A stretch of 64,000 nt of DNA, from NCBI GenBank assembly GCA_002747395.1, contig PDPE01000036.1, positions 1-64,000 of the forward strand, in the 5' to 3' direction. Source of the DNA: Pseudomonadota bacterium (GTDB lineage: Bacteria; Pseudomonadota; Gammaproteobacteria; Pseudomonadales; Oleiphilaceae). Under the pieces are notes generated by a model. The model did no database searches. It was given only the letters and a program-made list of their open reading frames with translations, and was not told where the DNA came from. The translations under genes and the position numbers were made by a program. The first letter of the stretch is position 1. Every line of letters starts with the position of its first letter. Shown one piece after another: positions 26,657 to 36,104 of the stretch.

Positions 26657-26729
26657 AGAGTCCTATCGAATATCCAAATATCCGTACCCGGGTGCAGGGC
26701 ACGCTATTATCGGGATACGATACTACAAC

Positions 26730-26763
26730 GTGGTTGATTATGAAATGTGGTTGATTATGAAAA
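26730..26763. repeat. 17-bp tandem repeat, 2 copies
   Basis: gtggttgattatgaaa(t/a) is repeated with one mismatch, directly upstream of the GT2 gene at 25742-26656. Confidence 0.85.
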
Positions 26764-26805
26764 TTGACAAGGTGCTTATTCTGTCTTTTGCTTCGACATC
26801 ACTTG

Positions 26806-27726
26806 TCAGCCGGATGGCAATCCCTTGACCGAATTAATCACTCGAATAACCTTGTAACTGTTTTTTATCCTGGAGGGCAGGAGTTTCATAACAGTTCTTT
26901 CATCCTGAAAGTACTGTTCGTCCGCTTCGTTCAACCACTTGACGCCTCTATCTTTAAGCGAATACTCCCAAATACTCCGGTTTTTGTGGTAGATGCCGCC
27001 AAAAAAAATAACAGGCTTACCCAATATCGCGGCCAAAATAGCAGAGTGTGTTCGATTTGAAAGTGCAGATTTTGCCTGTGAATGAATTTTTATCCAGTGC
27101 TCATAAGAGTTTGCATAAAAGGCGGGGTCCAGCCTGATTGCAGATTGTCTGCGCGGATTTAAAGACACAGCTTCGGTATCTATTCTAATCACATCCAGAT
27201 CATATATAGATCGAACCTTTCCGTATAGTTTCTCCAAATGCGCCTTGTCCAAATGAAAGGCTGTATCGTTATCATGGTAAATAAATGCATTTTTGGTTTT
27301 AAAGCTATTGGAGATTGAATTATAAGTTTTATATTCCCTTGCGAAAAAAGACAGTTCTTTATGTGTTCCTGCGTCCACTATCCTGTTTATTCTGTCAAGT
27401 GTCTTTTCTGAAGGATCAACCGTACAAGGCCCCTGGATGACAGTGGAATTCCTGGCAGATGAGGCACGTTCAAGGATATCAAAAGGTGTACCCGAGTTGT
27501 ACGAGTTGTAGCCGCCCACACCATGAATATAAATAAATTCATCCTGCCCCGGCTTTTTGGACATAAAGCGATTGAAGTCATATTTTTCGTAACGGCAACC
27601 AATTTCGTCTGCCAGTTTATAGGCCCCATCATAGATAAGTTGGTCGCCATAGTTACCACCGGGCTCAACAAAAAACCAGTTTTTTTCCCTGTTCTCGAAA
27701 AGCTTTTCTCTTAAACACATATTCAT
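26806..27726 (-). CDS. Polysaccharide pyruvyltransferase family protein
   Basis: A 306-residue protein resembling the PS_pyruv_trans family (WcaK/CsaB-like), which includes enzymes adding pyruvate ketals to sugars. The motif PGGNYGDQLIYDG lies at about residues 22-34. Later features are RLDPAFYANSYEHW and SNRTHSAILAAILGKPVIFFGG (about 240-262), the latter typical of the family's nucleotide/donor region. Whether it uses PEP here is unknown. Three 18-bp tandem repeats precede it. Confidence 0.68.
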   Translation of the reverse strand: MNMCLREKLFENREKNWFFVEPGGNYGDQLIYDGAYKLADEIGCRYEKYDFNRFMSKKPGQDEFIYIHGVGGYNSYNSGTPFDILERASSARNSTVIQGPCTVDPSEKTLDRINRIVDAGTHKELSFFAREYKTYNSISNSFKTKNAFIYHDNDTAFHLDKAHLEKLYGKVRSIYDLDVIRIDTEAVSLNPRRQSAIRLDPAFYANSYEHWIKIHSQAKSALSNRTHSAILAAILGKPVIFFGGIYHKNRSIWEYSLKDRGVKWLNEADEQYFQDERTVMKLLPSRIKNSYKVIRVINSVKGLPSG

Positions 27727-27750
27727 GCCAGTACCCCTCTTCTGAACCTG

Positions 27751-27804
27751 ATTTTGAGGCTTCTGCCAATTTTCAGGCTTGTGTAAATTTTGAGGTTTGT
27801 GCCA
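27751..27804. repeat. 18-bp tandem repeat, 3 copies
   Basis: attttgaggcttctgcca, attttcaggcttgtgtaa and attttgaggtttgtgcca follow one another upstream of the pyruvyltransferase-like gene. Confidence 0.88.
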
Positions 27805-27969
27805 ACGTTACAGTAAATCACTCGATTAAAAACAACTGGCAATCAGGCTTTCCAAAAGCCTTCGTCATGGTATTGGCAACACTCAAGTCAATCCCGATCA
27901 GATACATCCTGGTGCCGAATAACCATACCAGATGCACCATAATCAAACGTCTTTGGCCCCTGTCAAGAA

Positions 27970-29439
27970 TCAGGACGAATGACGATACTCTTTGATAAAT
28001 CTTAGAGCTTTGCTTTCCAAACCGTCAGGTTTACCTTTAATCAGCCAAAGTGATAAAACAACAATACAGAATACGCCCCCATAGCACAATATCTCGGATG
28101 ATAAAGCGAGAAATCCTGGAGCCCCCCCAAAGGCAGTAGCAGTTACAGCAAACTGATTGACCAGAAGCATCGCCAGGGCGCCACATATACCACTGCTTAT
28201 TGCTTTAAAGTACTCCGTAATCTGTATTCCCACGATTCTGGAAACGACCAGAATCGGTAAAACGGTCATTACTATGGCCGTATAAAAAAGTGCGTCTGCA
28301 GCACCCTGTGCGCCATCACTCTTTGTCATCACCATCAGCAGAGGGAAGAACAGGGAAACACGCAACAGACCAAGAAACGTTGATAGCCCGGGCCTTCCCA
28401 GAGCTAAAAAAACATAACTGGTATTTGAGGAAAATGAGAGAAAAGCGCTTGCCAAGGCAATACTTTGAAGTATTGGAATGGAGAGCAGCCATTTTTCTCC
28501 CAGCACCCAGGGAACGAAGGTCGGAGCGATAATATAAAGCCCTACAGAGGCGGGCAAACTGACCAGGCTTATTGTGGCTTGAATATCAAAAAACAGAGAC
28601 TTGAGCTGTTCCATATCGGTTTGTGCTTTGGAATAACCGGGTAGGGATGCCCGGTTAATAGACGCCGTTATTTCTGCAAAAGGCAGGGAACCGAATTCCT
28701 CGCCAATTTTATAGATTCCGACTGAAGCCGGGTTTAATAACTTCCCGATAACAAGCTCGGACACTCTATTGTTTATAAAGCGAATCCATTCATTTATAAA
28801 TATCCAGCCAGAGAATGAAAACAGTTCTTTTGCCTTGTAAAAGCTGACCTTTGGTCTGTAGGAGCTAATCATATAGCTTATAACAACGGTTGACATCTGG
28901 TTAACTATAAAACCGATCACCAGCGCCCAATAGCTCCTCAAACAATATGCAAGAAAAATCGTAGTAATAAACGAGATAATCTTGGAACTCATTTGAAAAA
29001 TATATTCTTTTTTAAAGTCCAACTCCTTTTGAAATACCACTATGCCAATATTTGTCAGGCCATTCAGGAAAAACACGACAGCAATGCAATGAAGCAGTTC
29101 AACAAGCCCGGGTTCATTGTAAAAAGCAGCTACCTGGTGGGCAGATAGTGCCAACACACAGCTTGATATCAACCCGACCAGAAACTTTACTGTCCAGGCT
29201 GTATTCAAGTGGCTATCTTTCATTCCCCGCTTTTGAATCAGCGCAATATCAAGTCCAAATGCACCTAGAAGATCCACAATTGCATAAAAAGACATGGCCA
29301 GTGCCATTAACCCGAAGTCACCGGGTTCCAGCAACCTCGCAAGAATAATTGTGCTTGCCAAACCAAGTAATTTCAGACTCATCCTGGTGGCGAACGACCA
29401 CAGTATGGCGAAAAATACGCTGGACTTCAGGTTAATCAT
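27970..29439 (-). CDS. Polysaccharide flippase (MOP superfamily, Wzx-like)
   Basis: A 489-residue integral membrane protein with about 12-14 hydrophobic segments. Its N-terminus (SFATRMSLKLLGLASTIILARLLEPGDFGLMALA) is typical of the WzxC/polysaccharide_synt branch of MOP exporters that flip lipid-linked oligosaccharides. Its presence suggests that part of this locus makes a glycan assembled on undecaprenyl phosphate, as well as or instead of cytoplasmic flagellin glycan. It is transcribed leftwards, upstream of the pyruvyltransferase-like gene. Confidence 0.85.
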   Translation of the reverse strand: MINLKSSVFFAILWSFATRMSLKLLGLASTIILARLLEPGDFGLMALAMSFYAIVDLLGAFGLDIALIQKRGMKDSHLNTAWTVKFLVGLISSCVLALSAHQVAAFYNEPGLVELLHCIAVVFFLNGLTNIGIVVFQKELDFKKEYIFQMSSKIISFITTIFLAYCLRSYWALVIGFIVNQMSTVVISYMISSYRPKVSFYKAKELFSFSGWIFINEWIRFINNRVSELVIGKLLNPASVGIYKIGEEFGSLPFAEITASINRASLPGYSKAQTDMEQLKSLFFDIQATISLVSLPASVGLYIIAPTFVPWVLGEKWLLSIPILQSIALASAFLSFSSNTSYVFLALGRPGLSTFLGLLRVSLFFPLLMVMTKSDGAQGAADALFYTAIVMTVLPILVVSRIVGIQITEYFKAISSGICGALAMLLVNQFAVTATAFGGAPGFLALSSEILCYGGVFCIVVLSLWLIKGKPDGLESKALRFIKEYRHSS

Positions 29440-29514
29440 TAGCGGAGATGTATTGTTTGGTCATATTGGAACCGGTGTTAACTATGAAGATTTATTCGCT
29501 GCCCGGTCAATTTT

Positions 29515-30477
29515 TTACCGGCTGCCTTGTGCGGCAATCCACTGGTAGGTCTTTTCGAGTCCTTCAGACAGTGGCCGCGAGGGAGCCCAGTTGAGCTTTT
29601 CCTTAATCAACCGGTTATCGGAGTTTCGCCCCCTTACCCCGAGTGGGCCACTGATATGCTTCAGCGATAATTGCTTCCCTGCAATCAAAGACAGGGTTTC
29701 GGCAAGTTGGTTGATGCTGACCATTTCTTCCGAACCGATATTAAACGGGCCGGTCTGGTCTGAGCGCATCAGCCTTAGCGTGCCTTCGATACATTCGTCA
29801 ATGTACAAAAACGAACGGGTCTGGGTGCCGTCACCCCATATCTCGATTTCGCCACCATCTTTGGCCTCTGCCACTTTTCTGCAAAGGGCTGCCGGTGCCT
29901 TTTCCCTGCCGCCCCTCCAGGTTCCCTCCGGCCCGAAAATATTATGGTAGCGAGCCACTCTGCAGGCCATATTATGGTTGCGCCCATAGGTGAGGTAGAG
30001 GCGCTCACCGAACAGCTTCTCCCAGCCATATTCGCTATCCGGTTGGGCCGGGTAGGCACTGTCTTCCGAACACAGCGGGTTCAGCGGGTCTTGCTGGTTG
30101 AACTCGGGATAAACACAGGCAGATGACGAGTAGAACAGGTGTTTGATGTTTCTTTTTCGACAGGCTTCCAATACGTTAAGGTTAATCGTCGCTGAATTAT
30201 GCATGATGTCGGCGTCATTTTCGCCCGTAAAAATGTAACCGGCCCCGCCCATATCAGCGGCTAACTGATAGACTTCGTCAAAGTGCTGATCGATGACTCC
30301 GCGAACCAGGTGTTGTTCACGCAAGTCGGCGAGTACAAAATCGTCGGCCCGGGTAGGGCTGAATTCGGGAAATTTAAGGTCAACTCCTCGCACCCAGAAG
30401 TTTTCTTTTTTTAATCTCTTGACCAGATGGCTTCCAATGAAGCCGCCTGCGCCTAATACGAGAGCTTTCTTTTGCAT
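29515..30477 (-). CDS. GDP-mannose 3,5-epimerase-like protein
   Basis: A 320-residue extended SDR enzyme. GAGGFIGSHLV binds NAD at the N-terminus. LAADMGGAGYIFTGENDADIM, FYSSSACVYPE, SEYGWEKLF (Tyr-x3-Lys) and TWRGGREKAPAA closely follow plant-type GDP-mannose 3,5-epimerase, including the GVRGRNSDNRLIKEKLNW segment near residue 280. The expected reaction is GDP-D-mannose to GDP-L-galactose or GDP-L-gulose. ATG 30477 is chosen because AGGA precedes it; the frame is open to 30537. It should supply an unusual hexose to the glycan. Confidence 0.8.
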   Translation of the reverse strand: MQKKALVLGAGGFIGSHLVKRLKKENFWVRGVDLKFPEFSPTRADDFVLADLREQHLVRGVIDQHFDEVYQLAADMGGAGYIFTGENDADIMHNSATINLNVLEACRKRNIKHLFYSSSACVYPEFNQQDPLNPLCSEDSAYPAQPDSEYGWEKLFGERLYLTYGRNHNMACRVARYHNIFGPEGTWRGGREKAPAALCRKVAEAKDGGEIEIWGDGTQTRSFLYIDECIEGTLRLMRSDQTGPFNIGSEEMVSINQLAETLSLIAGKQLSLKHISGPLGVRGRNSDNRLIKEKLNWAPSRPLSEGLEKTYQWIAAQGSR

Positions 30478-30717
30478 TTTGTTTTCCTGGTAGATTAACT
30501 GGAGAGAGGATAGCCTGCAACAGATTGATTCGTCCAATTTTGGGGCTTTGTTTTTTTCAGGCGTAACGACTCACTCGCCCGGCATTGGCCACCGTGAGCA
30601 GGTTCAAGCAAGGAAAATGCCAGTGTTCACGAGCAATTTGGATTGTCGAGCACCGAAAAATAGGGGAGAATCCGGCAGGCGAGTGGCGATGATCCCTTAA
30701 GACTGTTGAGATTTTCC

Positions 30718-32889
30718 ATGACTGATTCCAGTACTGACCTGTTACAACCCATTATGACCATGAAAGCGAAAAACCTGGCTTTTTTTAAACGCTATTATCC
30801 GGGAATCTACGCGCATTTCGTCAACTATCAGATGCAGAATGAAAAAGTCAATATTCTCCCGCAGACGGGTGAAGTGGATATTCTCTGTGAGGGGCGGTCG
30901 CTTTACGCCGAACAGTCTCAGGCATACGCAAAAAGGGAAGTGGCCACCTTTCTTGCATCCTTTGATTATGGCAGTCGAATCAGTTCGGTCAAACCAATAG
31001 ACAATAATACCTACCAGAATCCGAGAACCTTTGCGCTAAGCCTGGATGCTGTATATCGGTATTATCATAAGAAAGAGAGGAATTTCAAAGGCTACCGGAT
31101 TCCTGATTTTTTTCCTTTGGTGGTATTTACCGGCTGTGGTCTGGGACAGCATATCAGGGTGTTGACCAGTGTTCGTACGGTTCGTCACGCAATACTGCTG
31201 GAAAACAATATGGATCGGTTCGCCGCTTCCCTTTATGCTGTTGACTGGGAGGCCGTCGTCACCCCGTTCCGGAATGATCCTGATCGCAGCTTTCAGTTTG
31301 TGCTGGTTCCTTCCGATGACGAGGAGCAGGTTTTCGGTTCATTGTGGAATGCGTTGCTCACCTATTGCCCACTGTTTCCCCTGACCACGCTGTTTTACAA
31401 TCACAAGGGAAGCCCGTTTTTTGACCGATTGTCTGACAGGGTGAATGCCGACCTGTATGTACACCTGTTTTCATTTGGCAATTTTGATGACGAGCTCAAT
31501 CAGTTAAACAATGCACTCCATAATTTCAGGAATAACACCCCCTTGCTTCGGGCTCCCTCAGGGAATCAAACCCTGCCTGTCTGTGTGGTGGGGGCAGGCC
31601 CTTCACTGGACGGCAGAGCCGATGATCTGCGACAGCTTCAGGAAGCAGGGGCGCTGATTATTTCCTGCGGTACCGCGCTTGCGTCCTTGCAGAGGCTGGG
31701 TATTCGGGTTGATATTCATGTCGAACTTGAATCTGATTATTTGACGTACCGATTGCAGAAACAGTCTTGCGATGAGGATTATTTGAAAGGGATATGCCTG
31801 GTTGGAGCGGCTCAGTTGAACCCCATGTTGGTGTCTCTGTTTGGTGATGCCCGGCTTTTTTTCAAGGACGATGGCTCACTTGCCCATATTTTTGCTGACC
31901 CGGCAGATATTGTGCCCAATGCCACCCCTACCTGTACCAATGCAGCATTGGCTTTTGTGCGAAAATCCGGATTTCAGGAGGTCTATTTATTCGGTCTGGA
32001 TTACGGCTTTATCGACAGTAAATATCATCATGCCAAAGGCAGTGTTTATTACTCGGAGAATATGAAAAGTGCCAATGAGGAAAAGTATGGAAACTCCATA
32101 GAGATACCGGCCGCCGGGGGTGGGTTGATTACGACCACGCCCTTCTTTTTTTCGAGTAAAAGGCGTATTGAAAATTTGATTCGCACCATGAATGGTGTGC
32201 AATTACATAACTGCTCGGACGGTGCGAAAATCGAAGGCGCAGACTGGATACCGAAGGAGCAATTGCAGCTCGATAAGGGGCGGTTTTCAACTGATAAACA
32301 ACAATTTCTGATCATGTTCAATAATCACAGACAGTATCCCGTATGGGAAAAAATAGTGAAAGAGAAGCAAGACTTCTGTGCCGATTTTCAGGAGCTGATT
32401 CGTCTCTACCAGTCTGAATTGGATAAAAGCCCGATAGATTCGCTATCCGGTTTTGTGGATTACTGTTCTTTTGTCAGAACGAGCTTTGAGAATTTGCTTG
32501 TCCGTAATGCCGGGTTGTATTTCTTTATCCGGGGCAGTATATGGCACTTCCTCTATGCGGGGTACAGTCATCTGCTCACAATGGAAGAATCGGAAACCGG
32601 AGACTATTGCCAGTATTGGTGTGAAAAGTTCAGTCTGTTTCTAACAAAATCCTGTGCAGAAACAAAACGCATAGTAGCGATGAACCGTGCAATGTGGGAA
32701 GATGAGCTGGTATCCAGGTCTATTGCCGATCCTCGTGAATGTGATAGAGAACTGTTACATTCCAAATTGCAATGGGACTACGAGCAGATTCTCATAGAAA
32801 ACGGGCAGTGCTTTTTTGATGACCTCGACTGGAAGTATGCCGGTTACGGGTTCAACGGAAAGAAATTCTTACCCTATGAAGAGCTGTAG
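30718..32889 (+). CDS. maf: Motility accessory factor (Maf, DUF115) flagellin glycosyltransferase
   Basis: A 723-residue Maf family protein. The DUF115/MAF_flag10 core lies at about residues 285-480 (VCVVGAGPSLDG, VDIHVELES, TCTNAALAFVRKSG, YLFGLDYGF). Maf proteins transfer pseudaminic or legionaminic acid from CMP to Ser/Thr of flagellin in the cytoplasm before export, and here the gene lies between the CMP-Pse operon and flagellin genes. ATG 30718 is used, not TTG 30706. Annotation as a 6-hydroxymethylpterin pyrophosphokinase (MptE) arises from the same fold and is not supported by context. Confidence 0.88.
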   Translation: MTDSSTDLLQPIMTMKAKNLAFFKRYYPGIYAHFVNYQMQNEKVNILPQTGEVDILCEGRSLYAEQSQAYAKREVATFLASFDYGSRISSVKPIDNNTYQNPRTFALSLDAVYRYYHKKERNFKGYRIPDFFPLVVFTGCGLGQHIRVLTSVRTVRHAILLENNMDRFAASLYAVDWEAVVTPFRNDPDRSFQFVLVPSDDEEQVFGSLWNALLTYCPLFPLTTLFYNHKGSPFFDRLSDRVNADLYVHLFSFGNFDDELNQLNNALHNFRNNTPLLRAPSGNQTLPVCVVGAGPSLDGRADDLRQLQEAGALIISCGTALASLQRLGIRVDIHVELESDYLTYRLQKQSCDEDYLKGICLVGAAQLNPMLVSLFGDARLFFKDDGSLAHIFADPADIVPNATPTCTNAALAFVRKSGFQEVYLFGLDYGFIDSKYHHAKGSVYYSENMKSANEEKYGNSIEIPAAGGGLITTTPFFFSSKRRIENLIRTMNGVQLHNCSDGAKIEGADWIPKEQLQLDKGRFSTDKQQFLIMFNNHRQYPVWEKIVKEKQDFCADFQELIRLYQSELDKSPIDSLSGFVDYCSFVRTSFENLLVRNAGLYFFIRGSIWHFLYAGYSHLLTMEESETGDYCQYWCEKFSLFLTKSCAETKRIVAMNRAMWEDELVSRSIADPRECDRELLHSKLQWDYEQILIENGQCFFDDLDWKYAGYGFNGKKFLPYEEL

Positions 32890-32987
32890 TTTTCTGATGG
32901 CTCTGTTTTTTGAGGGTTGTCACTTTATTAGGACACCGCTATTGCCGAGGGCACCGGCACTCTCTGAATTTCCGTTTTTAGTGAGCG

Positions 32988-33461
32988 CTAGAGTACCATG
33001 GTTATTGCTGCTGACTCCTGGCGTTTTAGATAATCCAGTTCTTCCAGGCAGGGTTTCCTGACATCAGATATGGTCGTATTCAAGGTGATCCTGGCTACAC
33101 CCAGGTATGGGTAATTACAGTCAATATAAACATGAGTATTGTCGAACTGTTTTATCGTACCCCTGATAATGGAATTGTTGAGCCGGGATGTAAAAATCAT
33201 TCCTTTTTTAAGAGGCGTAGTTATATTCAGGTGGTCGATTTTTGTTTTTAATACAAATGACTCTCTGTACTGGCTTTCAGGCAGCACCATCTGACACAGG
33301 AATTCATCACCGGTTTTTTTGCCCCTCAACAAGTCTGAAAGCGGGGGTGAGAAGTGCCCCGGGTATAAACCGGTTATCTCAAACGCACCCCAGTATTGCA
33401 GTAAAGGGCAATATTGTTGCTGCCTGAGTTTGACTACCCTGCCTTGTTCAATTTTCATCAT
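32988..33461 (-). CDS. Degenerate SlyD/FKBP-like protein (paralogue 1)
   Basis: A 157-residue protein whose layout parallels SlyD: a start of the form KIEQGRVVKL, then ITGLYPGHFSPPLSDLLRGKKTGDEF (about 29-54, matching the FKBP LxGxG...GKxxGD region), an acidic/proline insert, LKKGMIF (about 84-90) and IDCNYPYLGV (about 113, like SlyD's DGNHPLAG). Aromatic pocket residues of active FKBPs are largely replaced, so isomerase activity is doubtful while chaperone-like binding is possible. A clear paralogue is at 41389-41874. It is convergent with maf and divergent from the glutamine-kinase gene. Confidence 0.55.
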   Translation of the reverse strand: MMKIEQGRVVKLRQQQYCPLLQYWGAFEITGLYPGHFSPPLSDLLRGKKTGDEFLCQMVLPESQYRESFVLKTKIDHLNITTPLKKGMIFTSRLNNSIIRGTIKQFDNTHVYIDCNYPYLGVARITLNTTISDVRKPCLEELDYLKRQESAAITMVL

Positions 33462-33626
33462 TGTTGCCGATTTGTTTTTTAGTATCTATAGTTGCCAGTA
33501 ATTGACCTGAATTGGTTGAAAGTCCGTTTTCGATAAAGTCAAAACGAATGGCCAGGGCAAGCCTGCAAGGGCAATTCTATATCAGATTCCAGGTCTCGTG
33601 TTTTTAATTTTTATGATTTGTCACTG

Positions 33627-33660
33627 TTGTTCTTTTCTGACGGTTGTCCTTTTCTGACTG
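33627..33660. repeat. 17-bp tandem repeat, 2 copies
   Basis: ttgttcttttctgacgg and ttgtccttttctgactg lie in the leader of the glutamine-kinase-like gene. Confidence 0.8.
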
Positions 33661-33695
33661 ACGCCGTTGATAAGCGTAACGGTTTTAAAGGCTGC

Positions 33696-36104
33696 ATGAT
33701 TAAAGCCGACATTTTGCCACCCACAATAATTACAGAGACTGCAATTTCATTGAGTAAACTCTATTTTTCAACCAAGGCCGGGACGTTGAGATGCCTGTAC
33801 GAATTTGGTCTCAAGTACGCAAAGGTGCTGCCACAGTATTCCTTTTCGGTGAAGCAGTGGCGAGAGTCTGCCGACTCCTGTTTGTCTGGGATTGAAAGAA
33901 GTTTTGGTAAAGCCTCCCTGCTTATCGTTCGTTCCAGCGCAATTGGCGAAGACGGCCAGAACAAATCAAATGCAGGTGCCTATCTTTCCCTGACCAATGT
34001 GCAATTTGATCAACTTGATCATGGCATTGAAAAGGTTATCGCCAGTTATGATAACCATCACTGCGAAAGCCATCACCGCAAAAACCATAGCTGCGATAAT
34101 CAGGTGCTTGTGCAGCCAATGCTGAAGAATGTGATTCGATCCGGCGTGGCATTTTCCCATGACCCAAAAACGGCCTCACCCTATCACATCTATAACTGGA
34201 GTGATGGTGAGGATACAACAATGGTTACTGGTGGCGGGGTCGGACACACCTGGCAGTCAGCGGCCTGTTCTTCAGTGCCACCACCCCGGGAAATTGCTCA
34301 GGTTTGCAGCCTGGTTGACGAGCTGACGAACCTCTTTCAGCAACCGATAGATATCGAGTTTGCCGTTTCTCGTACAGAAACAGGTGGTGAGCAAGTATGG
34401 CTTCTCCAGGCCAGACCCCTGGTTATGCCAAAGCGCGTTGAAAGCGAACGGACTCAAACTGACCGGATTCAACTGATTAGCGAGAAAATCAGCCAGGGAA
34501 TGAAACCACACCCCTTTCTCAAGGGCAAGAGTACGATCTACGGGATTATGCCAGACTGGAACCCGGCCGAGATTATTGGTATTCGCCCCAAACCGCTTTC
34601 CCTTTCCCTCTACAAAGAGGTGATTACCGATTCGATTTGGGCCTATCAAAGGCATAACTATGGTTACAGAAACCTGAGAAGCTTTCCTTTGTTGATCGAC
34701 TATTTTGGGTTACCTTATATCGATGTCAGGGTATCCTTCAACTCCTTTATCCCGGCAGGATTATCGGACAGCCTGGCGGAAAAACTGGTTGATTACTATA
34801 TCGAAAAACTGATGGGGGAACCCCGGCACCATGACAAGGTCGAGTTTGAGATTGTGCATTCCTGCTATACCTTTGATTTGCATGACAGAATACAAGAACT
34901 GAAGGATTTCGGCTTCCGGCATACCGACCTGGATGATCTGGTCAATAGTCTGAAGGGTTTGACGAATCGCATTATTGATCCTCATAAGGGATTATGGAAA
35001 AAAGATGCAGCGAAACTGGATAGTCTAAAGCAGCGCAGAGCCCGGCTTGCTGCCTCTGATCTGGACACAATCGAGAGGATTTACTGGTTGCTGGAAGATG
35101 TAAAACGCTATGGCACCCTGCCTTTTGCCGGTTTGGCCCGGGCGGGTTTTATGGCGGTGCAGATCCTTCGTTCCCTGGTCGCTGTTGGTGTGTTGGCAGA
35201 CAGGGATTTTGATTGTTTTATGGGTAGTTTACACACAGTCAGTGGTCAGCTTTCCCGAGATCGCTTTACGCTGGGAAAAAACCAGTTTCTGGCCAAATAC
35301 GGACACTTGCGCCCGGGCACCTATGACATTCTCTCACCCAGATATGATGAAACCCCGGATGCCTATTTTGATTGGTCTCAAAAGGCTCATCGAAGTTCGG
35401 ACAGCCCGGTGTTTTCATTGACCCTTGACCAGATGAAAACGATTTTCCGCCTGATGGATACGCATGACCTGAGCCATGATGTCGTCGGGTTGTTTGATTT
35501 CATCAAATCCGGAATCGAATTGAGAGAATGGTCAAAATTTGAGTTCACCCGCAGTATTTCAGATGTGTTGCAACTGATAAAGCATTATGGTCAGTTACTG
35601 GATATATCGGAAGAAGACATGGCTTTTTGTGACATTTCCGCTTTTGGCAAAATATTCTCATCGTCAATAGAGCCAAGGAAACTTCTGCTAAATGAAATCG
35701 AGCAGGGAAAAACCCGCTATGAAGAGACGATGAGAACCGCATTGCCACCACTGATTACCAGACCGGAAGATGCCTGGTCATTTTACTGGCCTGAATCCAC
35801 GCCCAGTTTTATCACAGGAAAAACGGTGCTGGCCTCTACCGAAACAGAGGTCAACCCCTCTCAAATCAATGGCAAAATCGTATTTATTCCCAATGCTGAC
35901 CCTGGTTATGACTGGCTTTTTACCTATCCTATTGCCGGGCTGATAACGGCATGGGGTGGCATGAATTCCCATATGGCGATAAGAGCTGGCGAACTGGGTA
36001 TTCCGGCAGTTATCGGCAGTGGACAGCCGTTGTTTCACAAATGGTCACACGCGAAGAAAATCTGTTTGTATTGCGCTGAAGGAAGGGTGGAAATCATCGC
36101 ATGA
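33696..36104 (+). CDS. Glutamine kinase-like protein (Cj1418 type) of phosphoramidate synthesis
   Basis: An 802-residue protein built like PEP synthase: an N-terminal PPDK ATP-binding domain (LLIVRSSAIGEDGQ near 68, IDIEFAVSRTETGG near 220, ending QARPLV), a middle of about 430 residues, and a C-terminal phosphohistidine domain with WGGMNSHMAIRAGELGIPAV (about 750-769), whose His carries the phosphate. In Campylobacter the homologous architecture, Cj1418, phosphorylates the amide of L-glutamine. Here it is followed by the same partners (Cj1417-, 1416- and 1415-like), so glutamine kinase is preferred over PEP synthase. ATG 33696 has AAAGG 6 bases upstream; the frame from 33618 runs through tandem repeats. 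A 15-bp triple repeat (34053-34097) inserts a His/Cys-rich NHHCE-SHHRK-NHSCD segment. Confidence 0.75.
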   Translation: MIKADILPPTIITETAISLSKLYFSTKAGTLRCLYEFGLKYAKVLPQYSFSVKQWRESADSCLSGIERSFGKASLLIVRSSAIGEDGQNKSNAGAYLSLTNVQFDQLDHGIEKVIASYDNHHCESHHRKNHSCDNQVLVQPMLKNVIRSGVAFSHDPKTASPYHIYNWSDGEDTTMVTGGGVGHTWQSAACSSVPPPREIAQVCSLVDELTNLFQQPIDIEFAVSRTETGGEQVWLLQARPLVMPKRVESERTQTDRIQLISEKISQGMKPHPFLKGKSTIYGIMPDWNPAEIIGIRPKPLSLSLYKEVITDSIWAYQRHNYGYRNLRSFPLLIDYFGLPYIDVRVSFNSFIPAGLSDSLAEKLVDYYIEKLMGEPRHHDKVEFEIVHSCYTFDLHDRIQELKDFGFRHTDLDDLVNSLKGLTNRIIDPHKGLWKKDAAKLDSLKQRRARLAASDLDTIERIYWLLEDVKRYGTLPFAGLARAGFMAVQILRSLVAVGVLADRDFDCFMGSLHTVSGQLSRDRFTLGKNQFLAKYGHLRPGTYDILSPRYDETPDAYFDWSQKAHRSSDSPVFSLTLDQMKTIFRLMDTHDLSHDVVGLFDFIKSGIELREWSKFEFTRSISDVLQLIKHYGQLLDISEEDMAFCDISAFGKIFSSSIEPRKLLLNEIEQGKTRYEETMRTALPPLITRPEDAWSFYWPESTPSFITGKTVLASTETEVNPSQINGKIVFIPNADPGYDWLFTYPIAGLITAWGGMNSHMAIRAGELGIPAVIGSGQPLFHKWSHAKKICLYCAEGRVEIIA
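34053..34097. repeat. 15-bp in-frame tandem repeat, 3 copies, in the glutamine-kinase gene
   Basis: Units aaccatcactgcgaa, agccatcaccgcaaa and aaccatagctgcgat encode NHHCE, SHHRK and NHSCD. The result is a His/Cys-rich insertion of 15 residues in the ATP-binding domain. Confidence 0.82.

Noticed and set aside
30718..32889. 6-hydroxymethylpterin pyrophosphokinase (MptE)
   Set aside because: DUF115 similarity gives this name automatically; position between pse genes and flagellins supports Maf.
33696..36104. Annotation as phosphoenolpyruvate synthase
   Set aside because: The domain order fits, but the neighbours (GATase, nucleotidyltransferase, APS-kinase-like) match the glutamine kinase pathway, and the GGMNSHMAIRAGELGIPAV motif differs from the usual GGRTCHAAI of PEP synthase.
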